A stretch of 64,000 nt of DNA from Martelella radicis (lineage in GTDB: Bacteria > Pseudomonadota > Alphaproteobacteria > Rhizobiales > Rhizobiaceae), in assembly GCF_014196625.1 (NCBI RefSeq), contig NZ_JACIDZ010000001.1, positions 1 through 64,000 on the forward strand. Reading direction: 5' to 3'. The translations under genes and the position numbers were made by a program. Shown piece by piece: positions 45,637 through 54,294 of this stretch. Each line of letters starts with the position of its first letter. The first letter of the stretch is position 1. Under the pieces are notes generated by a model, which worked only from the letters and a program-made list of their open reading frames with translations, did not search any database and had not been told where the DNA came from.

Positions 45637-47366
45637 GGCAATACACCCTGCGGAAGTCTTCTGGCGAAGGTCAGGCTGACAAGCATCAGCATAAGGATGA
45701 CCGCGACCATCAGGCAGCCGACGGCGGCGGCCAGCGTCGACGACCCGGCTTCCTCGAGGAAGATGATCATCGGTCCGATCGTCTGCGCCCGTGATGAGAC
45801 GAGCAGGACCGATGTCTGGATCTCGTTGATGGCGGTCATGAAAACAAGGATGGCGGAGGCCGCCGCCGCCGGCGCAAGAACCGGCAGAATGATGTCCCTC
45901 AGCCTGCGGAAGACGCCGGCCCCGACCACCTGCGCGGCCTCATCCAGCGACCGTTCGATCTGCGCGAAACCGCCCAGGATCGGCTGCAGCGCCAATGCCA
46001 GGAAATTCGAGAGATAGGCGGCGAGGATGACCCAGACCGTGCCGTAGAGGCTGGATCCGAGCCCCGGCAGGGGCTTCAGGAAAAACAGGATCATCGCCAC
46101 GCCGATGATGATACCGGGAAGCGCATAGGCAAGCTGCGAGGAGAGATAGAGCAGGCGCGGGGTTACGCCCTGACGCCAGCTGAGAAAATAGCCGAGCGCA
46201 ACCGAAACCGGAATGAGGACGGCAACGGCAAGCCCCGTCAGCCACAGGCTGGTAAAGAAGGCCTCGCGGATACCTTCGTGATGGAAAAGCGCGTTTGCAA
46301 AATTCTCGAAGGTCAGTGTTTCCGCATTGAGCGGTTGTCCGTAGCCGCGCACAAGCGCCGATCCGGCAAGGGCTGACAGCGGCAGAGCCAGGGCAAGCAC
46401 AAGGTAGCCCCAGGCCAGAGCGGTGACCGGGAGGCGAAAGCGGGAAAGCGGGAACTTGAATGGCTTGGATGCGCCATCGACGCGTTGGTCGCCCATCCGG
46501 CTGAGAAAGCCGGCAATGCCCATGCCGAGAATGGTCAGGGCAGCCAGCAGCAGGGCCAGAAGCGCCATGTCGTTCAGTGCCGACGGACCATAGGAATTGA
46601 GCTGCCGATAGATGAGCGTGATCAGCGTCGGGACGCGGGCCGGAATGCCGAGCATGGCCTGAATGCCGAAATTGCCGATCGACGAGACGAAGGCAAGTGC
46701 TGCGCCTGCGAAAATACCGCCACGGATCAGGGGCAGAATGACACCGAGTGTTGCGCGGAGAGGCGAGGCGCCGACCGCCCGAGCCGCTTCCACTAGATCG
46801 GCCGGGACACGGCGCAGATTGGCGCGCACGGCAAGGAACACCAGCGGCGCGTTGTAGAGGCCGAGCAGGATGACGATGCCGCCGGCAGAGTAGAGCGGAT
46901 GTCGCATGCCGGGTTGAAGGCTGACCCCCAGAAGGTTCATCACCGGGCTTGCCGGCGAGAAGGCCTGGATCCAGGCGAGCGCGATGACCTGGGGAGGGAT
47001 CATCAGCGGCAGTACGAAGCCGAACACCCACGCCGTCCGCCCGTGCATGTCACTCACACCGACGAGAAGTGCGGCGAGCGTTCCGGCGACCGTGGCAAGC
47101 GCGGTGGCGGCGAGCGAAATCCAGATCGTGTTGACGGTCGCCTGGAAAACGCGGCGGCCGCCCAGGACATCGGCGATGCGGTCAAGCTCGAACCCCGTGC
47201 TCGTTACGAAGGCAGCGTAAACGAGCCGCCCGAGCGGCAGAATCGACAGGATGCCGACAAACAGCGCTAGCGCCAGCATCAGCGCGCGCTCGTTGCGCAA
47301 CAGGTTGCCGAGGGAGGAGAGCGTCCAGATCGGACGCTCTCCCGTGGCTGTGGTCGAAAAGGACAT
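45624..47366 (-). CDS. ABC transporter permease with fused halves (FbpB-like)
   Basis: The 580-residue protein has about 12 membrane helices arranged as two homologous permease halves, each with an EAA-type coupling loop (VEAARAVGASPLRATLGVILPLI and LDEAAQVVGAGVFRRLRDIILPVL). This double form is typical of iron(III), 2-aminoethylphosphonate and related importers. It lies between the binding-protein gene and the MBL hydrolase gene. Confidence 0.92.
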   Translation of the reverse strand: MSFSTTATGERPIWTLSSLGNLLRNERALMLALALFVGILSILPLGRLVYAAFVTSTGFELDRIADVLGGRRVFQATVNTIWISLAATALATVAGTLAALLVGVSDMHGRTAWVFGFVLPLMIPPQVIALAWIQAFSPASPVMNLLGVSLQPGMRHPLYSAGGIVILLGLYNAPLVFLAVRANLRRVPADLVEAARAVGASPLRATLGVILPLIRGGIFAGAALAFVSSIGNFGIQAMLGIPARVPTLITLIYRQLNSYGPSALNDMALLALLLAALTILGMGIAGFLSRMGDQRVDGASKPFKFPLSRFRLPVTALAWGYLVLALALPLSALAGSALVRGYGQPLNAETLTFENFANALFHHEGIREAFFTSLWLTGLAVAVLIPVSVALGYFLSWRQGVTPRLLYLSSQLAYALPGIIIGVAMILFFLKPLPGLGSSLYGTVWVILAAYLSNFLALALQPILGGFAQIERSLDEAAQVVGAGVFRRLRDIILPVLAPAAAASAILVFMTAINEIQTSVLLVSSRAQTIGPMIIFLEEAGSSTLAAAVGCLMVAVILMLMLVSLTFARRLPQGVLPWHD

Positions 47367-47371
47367 TGTGA

Positions 47372-48346
47372 TTACAGACCGAAGATATCAGCGAACTGTT
47401 CACGCGCCTGATCATTGTTCTTGACTGCATCATCGACATCATAGCCGATCAGCTTCATCGAGGAGAGATCGGGATAGCCCTCGGGTGCTGCGACGCCCGG
47501 CAGAAGCGGGATATTGCCCTGGGCGGCAACCAGTTCCTGTCCTTCCTGCGAGAGCAGGAAATCGACGAACTTTTTCGCGGCTTCCGCGTGTTCGGTCGTG
47601 CTCATGATGGCGACCGGCTCGCCGATGAAGGACACGCCTTCCTGCGGCGCGATATAGTCGACGGGCGAGCCGTCGGCCTTGGCGCGCAGCGTGTTGGCAT
47701 CGACGATGATGGCGTATTTGGCCATGCCGGAGGCAACCGCCTTGGTTGCCGGACCGTTGCCGCCTTCGGGCACGATGTCGAGATCATTCAAGCCTTCATA
47801 GAAATCCCAGCCGATTTCCGGCGTGTTGATCAGGGCATGGAGGTGGTTGAGGGCAGCGCCCGAATAAAGCGGGCTCGGAACAGCGATCATGCCGCGATTG
47901 TCTTCGACCAGGAGGTCGTTCCAGCTTTCGACCGGTTCGGCGATCTCGGTATTGTAGGCAATGCCGGTGGTGATCGCCTTGGTGCCGAAGAAGGTCATGT
48001 CCTTGTCGTAGGCGGCCTTGTCATAGCCGTCCACGGGCGCTTCCGGATAAGCCATCAGATGACCATCGGCCTTCAGCGTGCCAAGGTTGATCGGATCGGC
48101 GACGAGAAGGACGTCGGGCTGGATATTGCCGGCTTCGATTTCGGCGCGCATCACGTTCATCAGCGCCGAGGTGCCGTTGCGGGTCCAGTTGACCTTGATG
48201 TCCGGGTTGGCGGCCTCGAACGCGTCGACGGTTTCCTGGGCCTGTTCCGGCGGCTGGCTGGTGTAAAGCGTGATGGTTTCCTCGGCATGGGCGGCCGTGA
48301 AGACCAGCGTGCTGACGGTGGCAAGGGCAAGCATGGAGAGTTTCAT
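47372..48346 (-). CDS. ABC transporter substrate-binding protein
   Basis: The 324-residue protein starts with a signal peptide (MKLSMLALATVSTLVFTAAHA) and belongs to the iron/AEP-type periplasmic-binding class: EETITLYTSQPPEQAQETVDAFEAANP at the mature start and PSPLYSGAALNHLHAL near residue 160. The tyrosines that bind iron in FbpA proteins are not all evident, which favours an organic ligand such as a phosphonate or phosphate ester. I chose the ATG at 48346 over 48424. Confidence 0.9.
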   Translation of the reverse strand: MKLSMLALATVSTLVFTAAHAEETITLYTSQPPEQAQETVDAFEAANPDIKVNWTRNGTSALMNVMRAEIEAGNIQPDVLLVADPINLGTLKADGHLMAYPEAPVDGYDKAAYDKDMTFFGTKAITTGIAYNTEIAEPVESWNDLLVEDNRGMIAVPSPLYSGAALNHLHALINTPEIGWDFYEGLNDLDIVPEGGNGPATKAVASGMAKYAIIVDANTLRAKADGSPVDYIAPQEGVSFIGEPVAIMSTTEHAEAAKKFVDFLLSQEGQELVAAQGNIPLLPGVAAPEGYPDLSSMKLIGYDVDDAVKNNDQAREQFADIFGL

Positions 48347-48371
48347 CGGGGATTTCCTCGATTGTTGGTGC

Positions 48372-49454
48372 TCAGTGGGAGGCTTCTTCTGCTTTCGGGT
48401 CCGGCAGGACCCAGCCGTCTGCAAGCGTGACGGCTACGCGCTGCCCGGTTTCGATGCGTGCCGGGGCAGGGACGTTCATGAAAAAGGTGTGCTCATCGGG
48501 ACCGAGCGAAAGCTCGACCCGCAAGATGTCGCCGCGATAGGTGATGCGGCGGATGGTGGCGCCAAGGCCGCCGGTTTCGCTCAGCTTCAGATCGCCCGGA
48601 TGAAAGGCGACGCGCGCCGTGGCGCGGGGCTCGGCCGAGGGCCGGCTGCGCACCCGCACCTGCTCGCCGAAGAAACGGGCGAAACCATAGCCGCTGCGAT
48701 CGGGCTGAAAATCCGTAATCGGCGCGATCTGGCCCTCGCCGATAAAGGTCGCGACCATGTCATTTGCCGGTTGGCTGTAAAGTTCGGAAGGGCTGGCGAA
48801 CTGGCTGATCCTGCCCTTGTCCATCACGGCGACCCGGTCAGCCAGCGCAAGCGCCTCCGACTGGTCATGGGTGATGTAGAACATCGTCGCGCCCGACGTC
48901 TTGTGGAAGCGGGCGAACTCTTCCTCCATCTCGCCGCGCAAATGCACATCCAGATTGGCAAGCGGCTCGTCAAGAAGAACGAGGCCGGCATCCATGGCAA
49001 GGCAGCGGGCGAGCGCCACGCGCTGGCGCTGTCCGCCTGAAAGCGCGGCCGGCCGGCGGCCCGCGAATTCCGTCAACCCGACCGTCTCGAGAACGCGGGC
49101 CGTGCGCTGTTCCCGTTCGCCGCGTCCGAGCCCCTTGATCTTCAGACCATAGGCGACATTGCCGGAAACCGTCATATGCGGCCACAGCGCATAGCTTTGA
49201 AACACCACGCCGATGCCGCGCTCTTCCGGCGCGACATGCCGTCCCTTTCCGGACAGGAGCGTGTCGCCGATCCGGATCGATCCGCGGTCGATTGGCTCGA
49301 AGCCGGCAAGCGCACGCAGCAGAGTGGTTTTGCCACATCCCGAAGGGCCGAGCACCGCGACGAACTCGCCGGATCGGATGGAAAGAGAAATGCCGCGCAA
49401 CACGCTGGTTTTGCCGAAAGACTTGTCGACGGTTTCGATTTCGATCGCGCTCAT
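48372..49454 (-). CDS. ABC transporter ATP-binding protein
   Basis: The 360-residue ATPase shows Walker A (LGPSGCGKTTLL), the signature LSGGQRQRVALARCLA, Walker B (LVLLDEPLANLD) and a C-terminal TOBE domain (about 280-350). It is the first gene of the minus-strand operon, starting at the ATG at 49454 rather than 49550. Order is ATPase, binding protein, permease, MBL hydrolase, phosphatase, LacI. Confidence 0.93.
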   Translation of the reverse strand: MSAIEIETVDKSFGKTSVLRGISLSIRSGEFVAVLGPSGCGKTTLLRALAGFEPIDRGSIRIGDTLLSGKGRHVAPEERGIGVVFQSYALWPHMTVSGNVAYGLKIKGLGRGEREQRTARVLETVGLTEFAGRRPAALSGGQRQRVALARCLAMDAGLVLLDEPLANLDVHLRGEMEEEFARFHKTSGATMFYITHDQSEALALADRVAVMDKGRISQFASPSELYSQPANDMVATFIGEGQIAPITDFQPDRSGYGFARFFGEQVRVRSRPSAEPRATARVAFHPGDLKLSETGGLGATIRRITYRGDILRVELSLGPDEHTFFMNVPAPARIETGQRVAVTLADGWVLPDPKAEEASH

Positions 49455-49518
49455 GCGTTCTTTTCCGAAATGGCGGCCGCAGACTGGAAATCCGTCCGAA
49501 GACCGTGGGACAAACGTC

Positions 49519-49534
49519 TTGCACTGCTGTGCAA
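49519..49534. promoter_or_regulatory. Candidate LacI-type operator
   Basis: TTGCAC-TGCT-GTGCAA is a palindrome with six-base arms lying 65 bases upstream of the ABC operon start. Position and symmetry fit a LacI-family repressor site controlling the operon that encodes it. Confidence 0.5.
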
Positions 49535-49647
49535 TCTTCGCCGCCATCAATGCACCGGGCGTGTGACAGTTCTGTTTCAGTGCGTTTTCGGTTTTATGAA
49601 AATTGAACTTTCAAGGACGCGGAACTGGCCGCCGATGGAGAAACGGA

Positions 49648-49959
49648 ATGCGGATCGTCACTGGCGCCTCGGGTCAACTCGGCCGAGAGTTTGTGAGTAA
49701 TCTTCTTCATCATGTGCCTGCCGAAAGGATAGGCATCAGCGTTCGCGATGCCGAAACGGTTTCTGACCTGAAGGCGGCCGGCGTTCGTCTGCGCCAGGGC
49801 GATCACGATGACGCCGAAAGCCTGCGGTTTGCCTGGCAGAGCGCCGAACGCCTGTTGCGTGTCTCCTCGAATGCGGCTGCAGCGGGTGGGCGACCGTGTC
49901 CGGAGAGAGTTTGGGTTTCGGGGGCCATTTCTCGGTTGAAACGCCGGGTTACGTCATAG
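49648..49959 (+). pseudogene. Truncated NmrA/QorB-like NAD(P)-binding oxidoreductase
   Basis: The frame starts MRIVTGASGQLGREFVSNLL, a Rossmann glycine motif, and continues as an NmrA-type quinone-reductase-like protein (SVRDAETVSDLKAAGVRLRQGDHDDAESLRFAW, then LLRVSSNAAAAGG near residue 80). Family members are about 280 residues; here the similarity ends near 49890, and a sequence resembling an IS21-type end follows at 49922-49962. The gene appears broken by an insertion and later deletion. Confidence 0.75.
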
Positions 49960-49962
49960 CGG
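49922..49962. mobile_element. Remnant of an IS21-type element end
   Basis: Aligned without gaps to bases 46-86 of this window, 32 of 41 positions match by my count, including the run GAAACGCCGGGT. It marks a decayed insertion at the broken oxidoreductase gene. No transposase gene remains. Confidence 0.55.
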
Positions 49963-49997
49963 AGTGACCAGTCATCATGCGATTGACATCGGTCGAC

Positions 49998-50023
49998 TTT
50001 ACTATATTGTCCAAATTAGTAAA
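49998..50023. promoter_or_regulatory. Inverted repeat upstream of tetR, candidate operator
   Basis: TTTACTA at 49998-50004 and TAGTAAA at 50017-50023 are exact complements, 12 bases apart, ending 15 bases before the TetR start. TTGACA at 49983-49988 lies just upstream, and TATATT at 50003-50008 may be the -10 though spacing is short. TetR proteins usually repress themselves through such sites. Confidence 0.5.
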
Positions 50024-50038
50024 ATTGGTAGGAAGCGC

Positions 50039-50617
50039 ATGGAAGCAACGAACAACCCGCGCCGGGAAGCCATACTCGCCGAAGCGGTGCGGGTATTCGG
50101 CCGGTTCGGCTACAAGAAAACGGCTGTCCAGGATCTGGCGGATGCGGCGGGGCTTTCCAAGCCTGGTCTCTATCTGCACTTCGCAAGTAAGGATGAGATT
50201 TTCCGCGCGGCGATGGAGAAGTATCTCTTGGACGCACTGGACGATGTCAAAAATCTGCTGACGCAGCACGAAGTTCCCCTGGATGAACGCGTGCTCGGCG
50301 CGATGGAGACCTGGTTCGGGCGGCATCTGAGGACCTTCACGCCTGAAGCCTTTGACGTGATCGCCGCGGGCGATCGTCTGTCTTTCAAGGAAGTCGAAGG
50401 CATCAAGCAGTCGCTTGTGCAGCTTTTCGCCGAGACGTTTCAGCAGGCCGGTTTCAATCCATCGGATGCGGCAAACCGGGCGCAGGTCCTTTTCCTGTGC
50501 GGCCTGAGCTGGAAGCAGCCGGGCATGACACCACAAGCCTTCCTGTCGGCGATCAGACCCTGCGTTCAGGTTTGCTGCGAGGGCGCATCCGGAGCCAATG
50601 GAGACGAAATCAAATGA
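50039..50617 (+). CDS. TetR-family transcriptional regulator
   Basis: The 192-residue protein has a TetR helix-turn-helix (residues 10-55: REAILAEAVRVFGRFGYKKT and LADAAGLSKPGLYLHFASKDEIF) and a helical ligand-binding domain. I chose the ATG at 50039 after TAGGAAG; an earlier in-frame ATG at 49964 overlaps the repeat region. Its stop overlaps the next gene (ATGA), so regulator and epimerase-like enzyme are co-expressed. Confidence 0.93.
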   Translation: MEATNNPRREAILAEAVRVFGRFGYKKTAVQDLADAAGLSKPGLYLHFASKDEIFRAAMEKYLLDALDDVKNLLTQHEVPLDERVLGAMETWFGRHLRTFTPEAFDVIAAGDRLSFKEVEGIKQSLVQLFAETFQQAGFNPSDAANRAQVLFLCGLSWKQPGMTPQAFLSAIRPCVQVCCEGASGANGDEIK

Positions 50618-51630
50618 GCAAGGTACTTGTTACCGGCGGTACGGGATTTCTCGGGGCGCATATACTGGTGCAGCTCCTGAATGAAGGGCATGACGCACGC
50701 GCGACCATCAGGAACATGGACAAGAAAGACAAACTCCTGAAAATGCTGCAGGCGGGCGGCGCCCGCTCCGAAGCGCTTCAGCTTTTCGAAGCCGACCTTG
50801 AAGACGACAATGGCTGGGCGGACGCGATGGCGGACTGTGATTATGTCTTGCATGTTGCATCGCCATTTCCTGCCGGAAGCCCCGATGACGAAGGCGCGCT
50901 CATCCGCCCGGCGCGAGACGGCACCATTCGGGTGCTGCAGGCAGCGCGTGCGGCCGGTGTCAAACGCGTCGTCATGACGTCTTCATTTGCCGCCATTGGT
51001 TACGGTCATCCGTCAAGACGCGAAGCCTTCACCGAAACCGATTGGTCGAACCTCGATGCGCCGGACGTTTCCGCCTACATCAAATCGAAGATACTGGCCG
51101 AACGCGCCGCGTGGAAATTTACGGAGCTGGAGGGCAAAGCTGCTGAGCTGTCGGTTATCAACCCGACCGGAATTTTCGGTCCGGTTCTGGGGCCGGACTA
51201 TGCGAGTTCCATCAGCCTGATTGATGCCATGCTTGAGGGGCGGATGCCATTTGCGCCGCGTATCTTCTTTGGCGTGGTCGATGTCAGGGACGTGGCTGCG
51301 CTGCATCTTCTGGCCATGAATGCACCCGAGGCCGCAGGACGACGGTTCATTGCCGCTTCCGGCGAGCCCGTTTCGATGATTGCCGTCGCGCAGATATTGC
51401 GCAGTTACCTCGGACCGGAAGCGGCAAAGGCCCCGCGACGCCAGCTTCCCGATTGGGTTTTCAAGGCGATGGCCCGGTTTTCGCCGTCGTTGCGAGAGTT
51501 GACGCCGCAACTCGGCAAGTTTCGGAGGGCCTCGAACACGAAAGCCAGGGAGATGCTTGGCTGGTCTCCGCGCAGCGCGGAGGAGACCATTCTGGCGACG
51601 GCGCGAAGCTTGCTTGAATTGAGAAGCTGA
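50614..51630 (+). CDS. NAD-dependent epimerase/dehydratase-family reductase
   Basis: The 338-residue protein is an extended short-chain dehydrogenase: TGGTGFLGAHILVQLL (TGxxGFLG cofactor motif), HVASPFPAG, and the YxxxK active site (SAYIKSKILAERA). It resembles dihydroflavonol-4-reductase-type aldehyde or ketone reductases. Start at 50614 overlaps tetR. The substrate is unknown; the regulator pairing suggests a response to a toxic carbonyl compound. Confidence 0.9.
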   Translation: MSKVLVTGGTGFLGAHILVQLLNEGHDARATIRNMDKKDKLLKMLQAGGARSEALQLFEADLEDDNGWADAMADCDYVLHVASPFPAGSPDDEGALIRPARDGTIRVLQAARAAGVKRVVMTSSFAAIGYGHPSRREAFTETDWSNLDAPDVSAYIKSKILAERAAWKFTELEGKAAELSVINPTGIFGPVLGPDYASSISLIDAMLEGRMPFAPRIFFGVVDVRDVAALHLLAMNAPEAAGRRFIAASGEPVSMIAVAQILRSYLGPEAAKAPRRQLPDWVFKAMARFSPSLRELTPQLGKFRRASNTKAREMLGWSPRSAEETILATARSLLELRS

Positions 51631-52049
51631 GGTGTTGTGACAAAACGGGAGCAGTTGGTGCTCTCGAAAGCCTGCTGTTTTACTTTCCTCTGCACTCTTC
51701 CTTGGGCAAAGGCTAAGCGGCTCGGCGGCCGCTTCTCCTTCCTGCCGAACCACGCCTGCCGCAAAGCTTTGAGGCGCGGCAGACCGATCGACAGCGTCGA
51801 TCTCATACCAAGGTTTCGGCCACTCAACCGAAAAGCCAGCGCGTTCGGCCGCATGTATGATTCCTGCGGCGACCGCAAAACCCGACAATTCGATCAGATG
51901 AACCGGCCCAGGCAATGCTTCGCCTGTTCCCGGTCGTTCGGGCAAACGCCGCTGCGTATCGCCTGAGCGTGCCGGTAGGCGTTGCCGTCAAGGCGGCTTG
52001 GCCTGAGCCACATGCAGCTCTTTGTCTCGAAGCGAAAGGAAGGCCTCCC
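51631..52049. other. Gap after the reductase gene, possible decayed ORF
   Basis: No intact gene is convincing. On the minus strand about 51700-51945 a frame reads ALPGPVHLIELSGFAVAAG and WPKPWYEIDAVDRSA, which has a protein-like composition but runs on into antisense of the reductase gene; it could be a remnant. The right end should hold the promoter of the hydrolase gene at 52050. Confidence 0.3.
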
Positions 52050-53066
52050 ATGCGCAGCTATAACCGGACCGCCATGTTTGCGGTTGTCTTGATCGCGGTC
52101 GTCACGACGACGGCCGCCAAAAGGGCGGAAGCCCAGTCTGACCCCTATGCGGGAATTGATGTCTCCGAGGCGTCCCTCGTCGGCGAACTTTCCGGATTTT
52201 CCGAGGGCTTTGCCAAGGTCAATGGTATTCGCCTTCATTATGTCGAGGGCGGCGAGGGGACGCCTGTCGTTCTGCTGCCGGGCTGGCCGCAGACATGGTG
52301 GGCCTATCACAAGATCATGCCCGCTCTTGCCGAACGCTACCACGTCATTGCCGTTGATATCCGCGGCATGGGCGCCTCGGACAAGCCCGAGGGCGGCTAC
52401 GACAAGAAAAACATGGCCGTCGATGTCTTTGAACTGATGGAAAGTCTCGGCTATGAGAAGGCGCATATTGTCGGCCACGACATCGGTTCACAGGTCACCT
52501 ACGCCTTTGCCGCGAACTATCCTGATGCGACGCTCTCTGCGACGTTTCTCGATGTGCCTGGCCTCGATGACGCGGTTCTCGGCCTGAAGCTCCTGCCGGA
52601 GCCCGGCGGCATGAGCGAGAAGGCAACGCCTGAAAACTTCTTTCTCTGGTGGTTCGCCTTCAACCAGGTCAAGGACCTGCCTGAGGACCTGATCGCGGGC
52701 CGCGCGCATCTCTATGAAGACTGGTTCTTCAACTACCTGATGGTCGATCAGTCGGATATGAGCGAGCGTGACCGTGCCGTCTATGCGCATGCCTATAATT
52801 CACGCGATGCGATCCGTGCCGGCAACGGCTGGTACCAGGCCTTCCCGCAGGACATCGTCGACGCCCGAGACTACTCGGATCTGGAGATGCCGACGCTGGG
52901 GCTCGGCGGCTTTGGCTACTACTGGATTGCCAACTTCCTCGAGACGCACGCCGAATCCTACCAGATCGAGCAACTGGAAGGTGTTGGCCACTACGTCATG
53001 GAAGAAGCGCCTGATGCCGTGACCGGATACCTGCTCGAATTCCTTGAAGATGCTGAGACCAACTAG
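52050..53066 (+). CDS. Exported alpha/beta hydrolase (epoxide hydrolase or dehalogenase type)
   Basis: The 338-residue protein starts with a signal peptide (hydrophobic MFAVVLIAVVTTTAAKRAEA, cleavage near residue 29). The alpha/beta fold shows the oxyanion block LLPGWPQTWWAY, the nucleophile elbow VGHDIGSQV, whose aspartate marks epoxide hydrolases and haloalkane/haloacetate dehalogenases, and the catalytic histidine in GVGHYVMEEAPD. Export to the periplasm is unusual for such enzymes. GAAAGGAAGG precedes the ATG at 52050. Confidence 0.87.
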   Translation: MRSYNRTAMFAVVLIAVVTTTAAKRAEAQSDPYAGIDVSEASLVGELSGFSEGFAKVNGIRLHYVEGGEGTPVVLLPGWPQTWWAYHKIMPALAERYHVIAVDIRGMGASDKPEGGYDKKNMAVDVFELMESLGYEKAHIVGHDIGSQVTYAFAANYPDATLSATFLDVPGLDDAVLGLKLLPEPGGMSEKATPENFFLWWFAFNQVKDLPEDLIAGRAHLYEDWFFNYLMVDQSDMSERDRAVYAHAYNSRDAIRAGNGWYQAFPQDIVDARDYSDLEMPTLGLGGFGYYWIANFLETHAESYQIEQLEGVGHYVMEEAPDAVTGYLLEFLEDAETN

Positions 53067-53178
53067 CCGATCGCCATCTTCCCACCTGCGTCGCAAGACG
53101 GCGCGGGGATAGCGGGGAGGTCGCCTCCTCGTGGCCTTCCACGCTCAAACGCAACCTCATTTCAAAGGAACCTATGCT

Positions 53179-54015
53179 ATGTCCACTGTCACCACTACCG
53201 ACAACGTCGAAATCTACTTCAAGGACTGGGGGCCAAAAGACGCCCGTCCGATCGTCTTTCACCATGGCTGGCCGCTCAGCTCGGATGAGTGGGATGCGCA
53301 GATTCTCTACTTCCTTTCCAAGGGGTATCGGGTAGTCGCGCATGATCGGCGCGGGCATGGAAGGTCCGCCCAGGTCGATCACGGGCATGATATGGACCAC
53401 TATGCCGCAGACGCCTTTGCGGTGACTGAGGCGCTGGATCTGAAAAACGCGGTCCACATCGGTCACTCGACGGGTGGAGGCGAAGTGGCGCGCTATGTCG
53501 CCAGGCACGGCCAGCCGGCCGGGCGCGTTGCCAAGGCCGTACTGGTCGCAGCGGTGCCGCCTCTGATGATGAAGACCGATGCCAATCCCGAAGGACTGCC
53601 AAGGGACGTCTTTGACGGTTTCCGCCAGGCCCTTGCCGCCAGCCGCGCGCAGTTTTTCCGCGATGTCCCTGCCGGGCCGTTCTACGGCTTCAACCGCGAT
53701 GGCGTTAAAATGCAGGAAGGCGTCGTTCAAAACTGGTGGCGTCAGGGCATGATGGGCGGCGCCAACGCGCATTTCGATGGCATCAAGGCGTTTTCGGAGA
53801 CAGACCAGACCGAGGATCTGCAGGCCATTTCGGTGCCGACACTCGTCATGCACGGCGAGGACGACCAGATCGTTCCGATTGTCGCTTCCGCGTACAAGGC
53901 TGTGAAGCTGCTGCAGAATGGAAGCCTCAAGACCTATCCCGGCCTCTCGCATGGGATGTTGACGGTGAATGCCGACATTCTGAACGCGGATCTGCTTGCT
54001 TTCATCGAGAGCTGA
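53179..54015 (+). CDS. Alpha/beta hydrolase (non-haem chloroperoxidase/arylesterase type)
   Basis: The 278-residue protein has the cofactor-free haloperoxidase pattern: FHHGWPLSSDEWDAQ, HDRRGHGRS, the serine nucleophile GHSTGGGEVARY, an aspartate in HGEDDQIVP and a histidine in GLSHGML. These enzymes act as esterases and form peracids. The start at 53179 follows AAAGGAA. It follows the exported hydrolase by about 110 bases. Confidence 0.9.
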   Translation: MSTVTTTDNVEIYFKDWGPKDARPIVFHHGWPLSSDEWDAQILYFLSKGYRVVAHDRRGHGRSAQVDHGHDMDHYAADAFAVTEALDLKNAVHIGHSTGGGEVARYVARHGQPAGRVAKAVLVAAVPPLMMKTDANPEGLPRDVFDGFRQALAASRAQFFRDVPAGPFYGFNRDGVKMQEGVVQNWWRQGMMGGANAHFDGIKAFSETDQTEDLQAISVPTLVMHGEDDQIVPIVASAYKAVKLLQNGSLKTYPGLSHGMLTVNADILNADLLAFIES

Positions 54016-54074
54016 CCGTTCCTTAAGACCGCGACGACCTCAGTTTGGTTGTACTTGATACAATCTCTTCCAGG

Positions 54075-54112
54075 GCATGATCCGGCTTCGCCAGGGTCAT
54101 GCTTTTCTTTTT
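54075..54112 (+). terminator. Intrinsic terminator after the chloroperoxidase-type gene
   Basis: GCATGA and TCATGC at 54075-54102 form the outer stem around an inner GGC-TTC-GCC hairpin, followed by TTTTCTTTTTT. Confidence 0.7.
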
Positions 54113-54294
54113 TATCAGTTGCTGTAGGGTTTACCGAAAAGGCCCGATTAGAAGACCAAGACCGGTCCTGACTGCGCGATCGGCCAACGCGACTATACGA
54201 TCCGGAACGAAGCAGGACTGCGCCGTTTTCGATCTGGCCCGACGAAAAGGCCGGATAGGGGGAACTTTGTGTTAGAGGCCTTCGAGGAGGGCGC

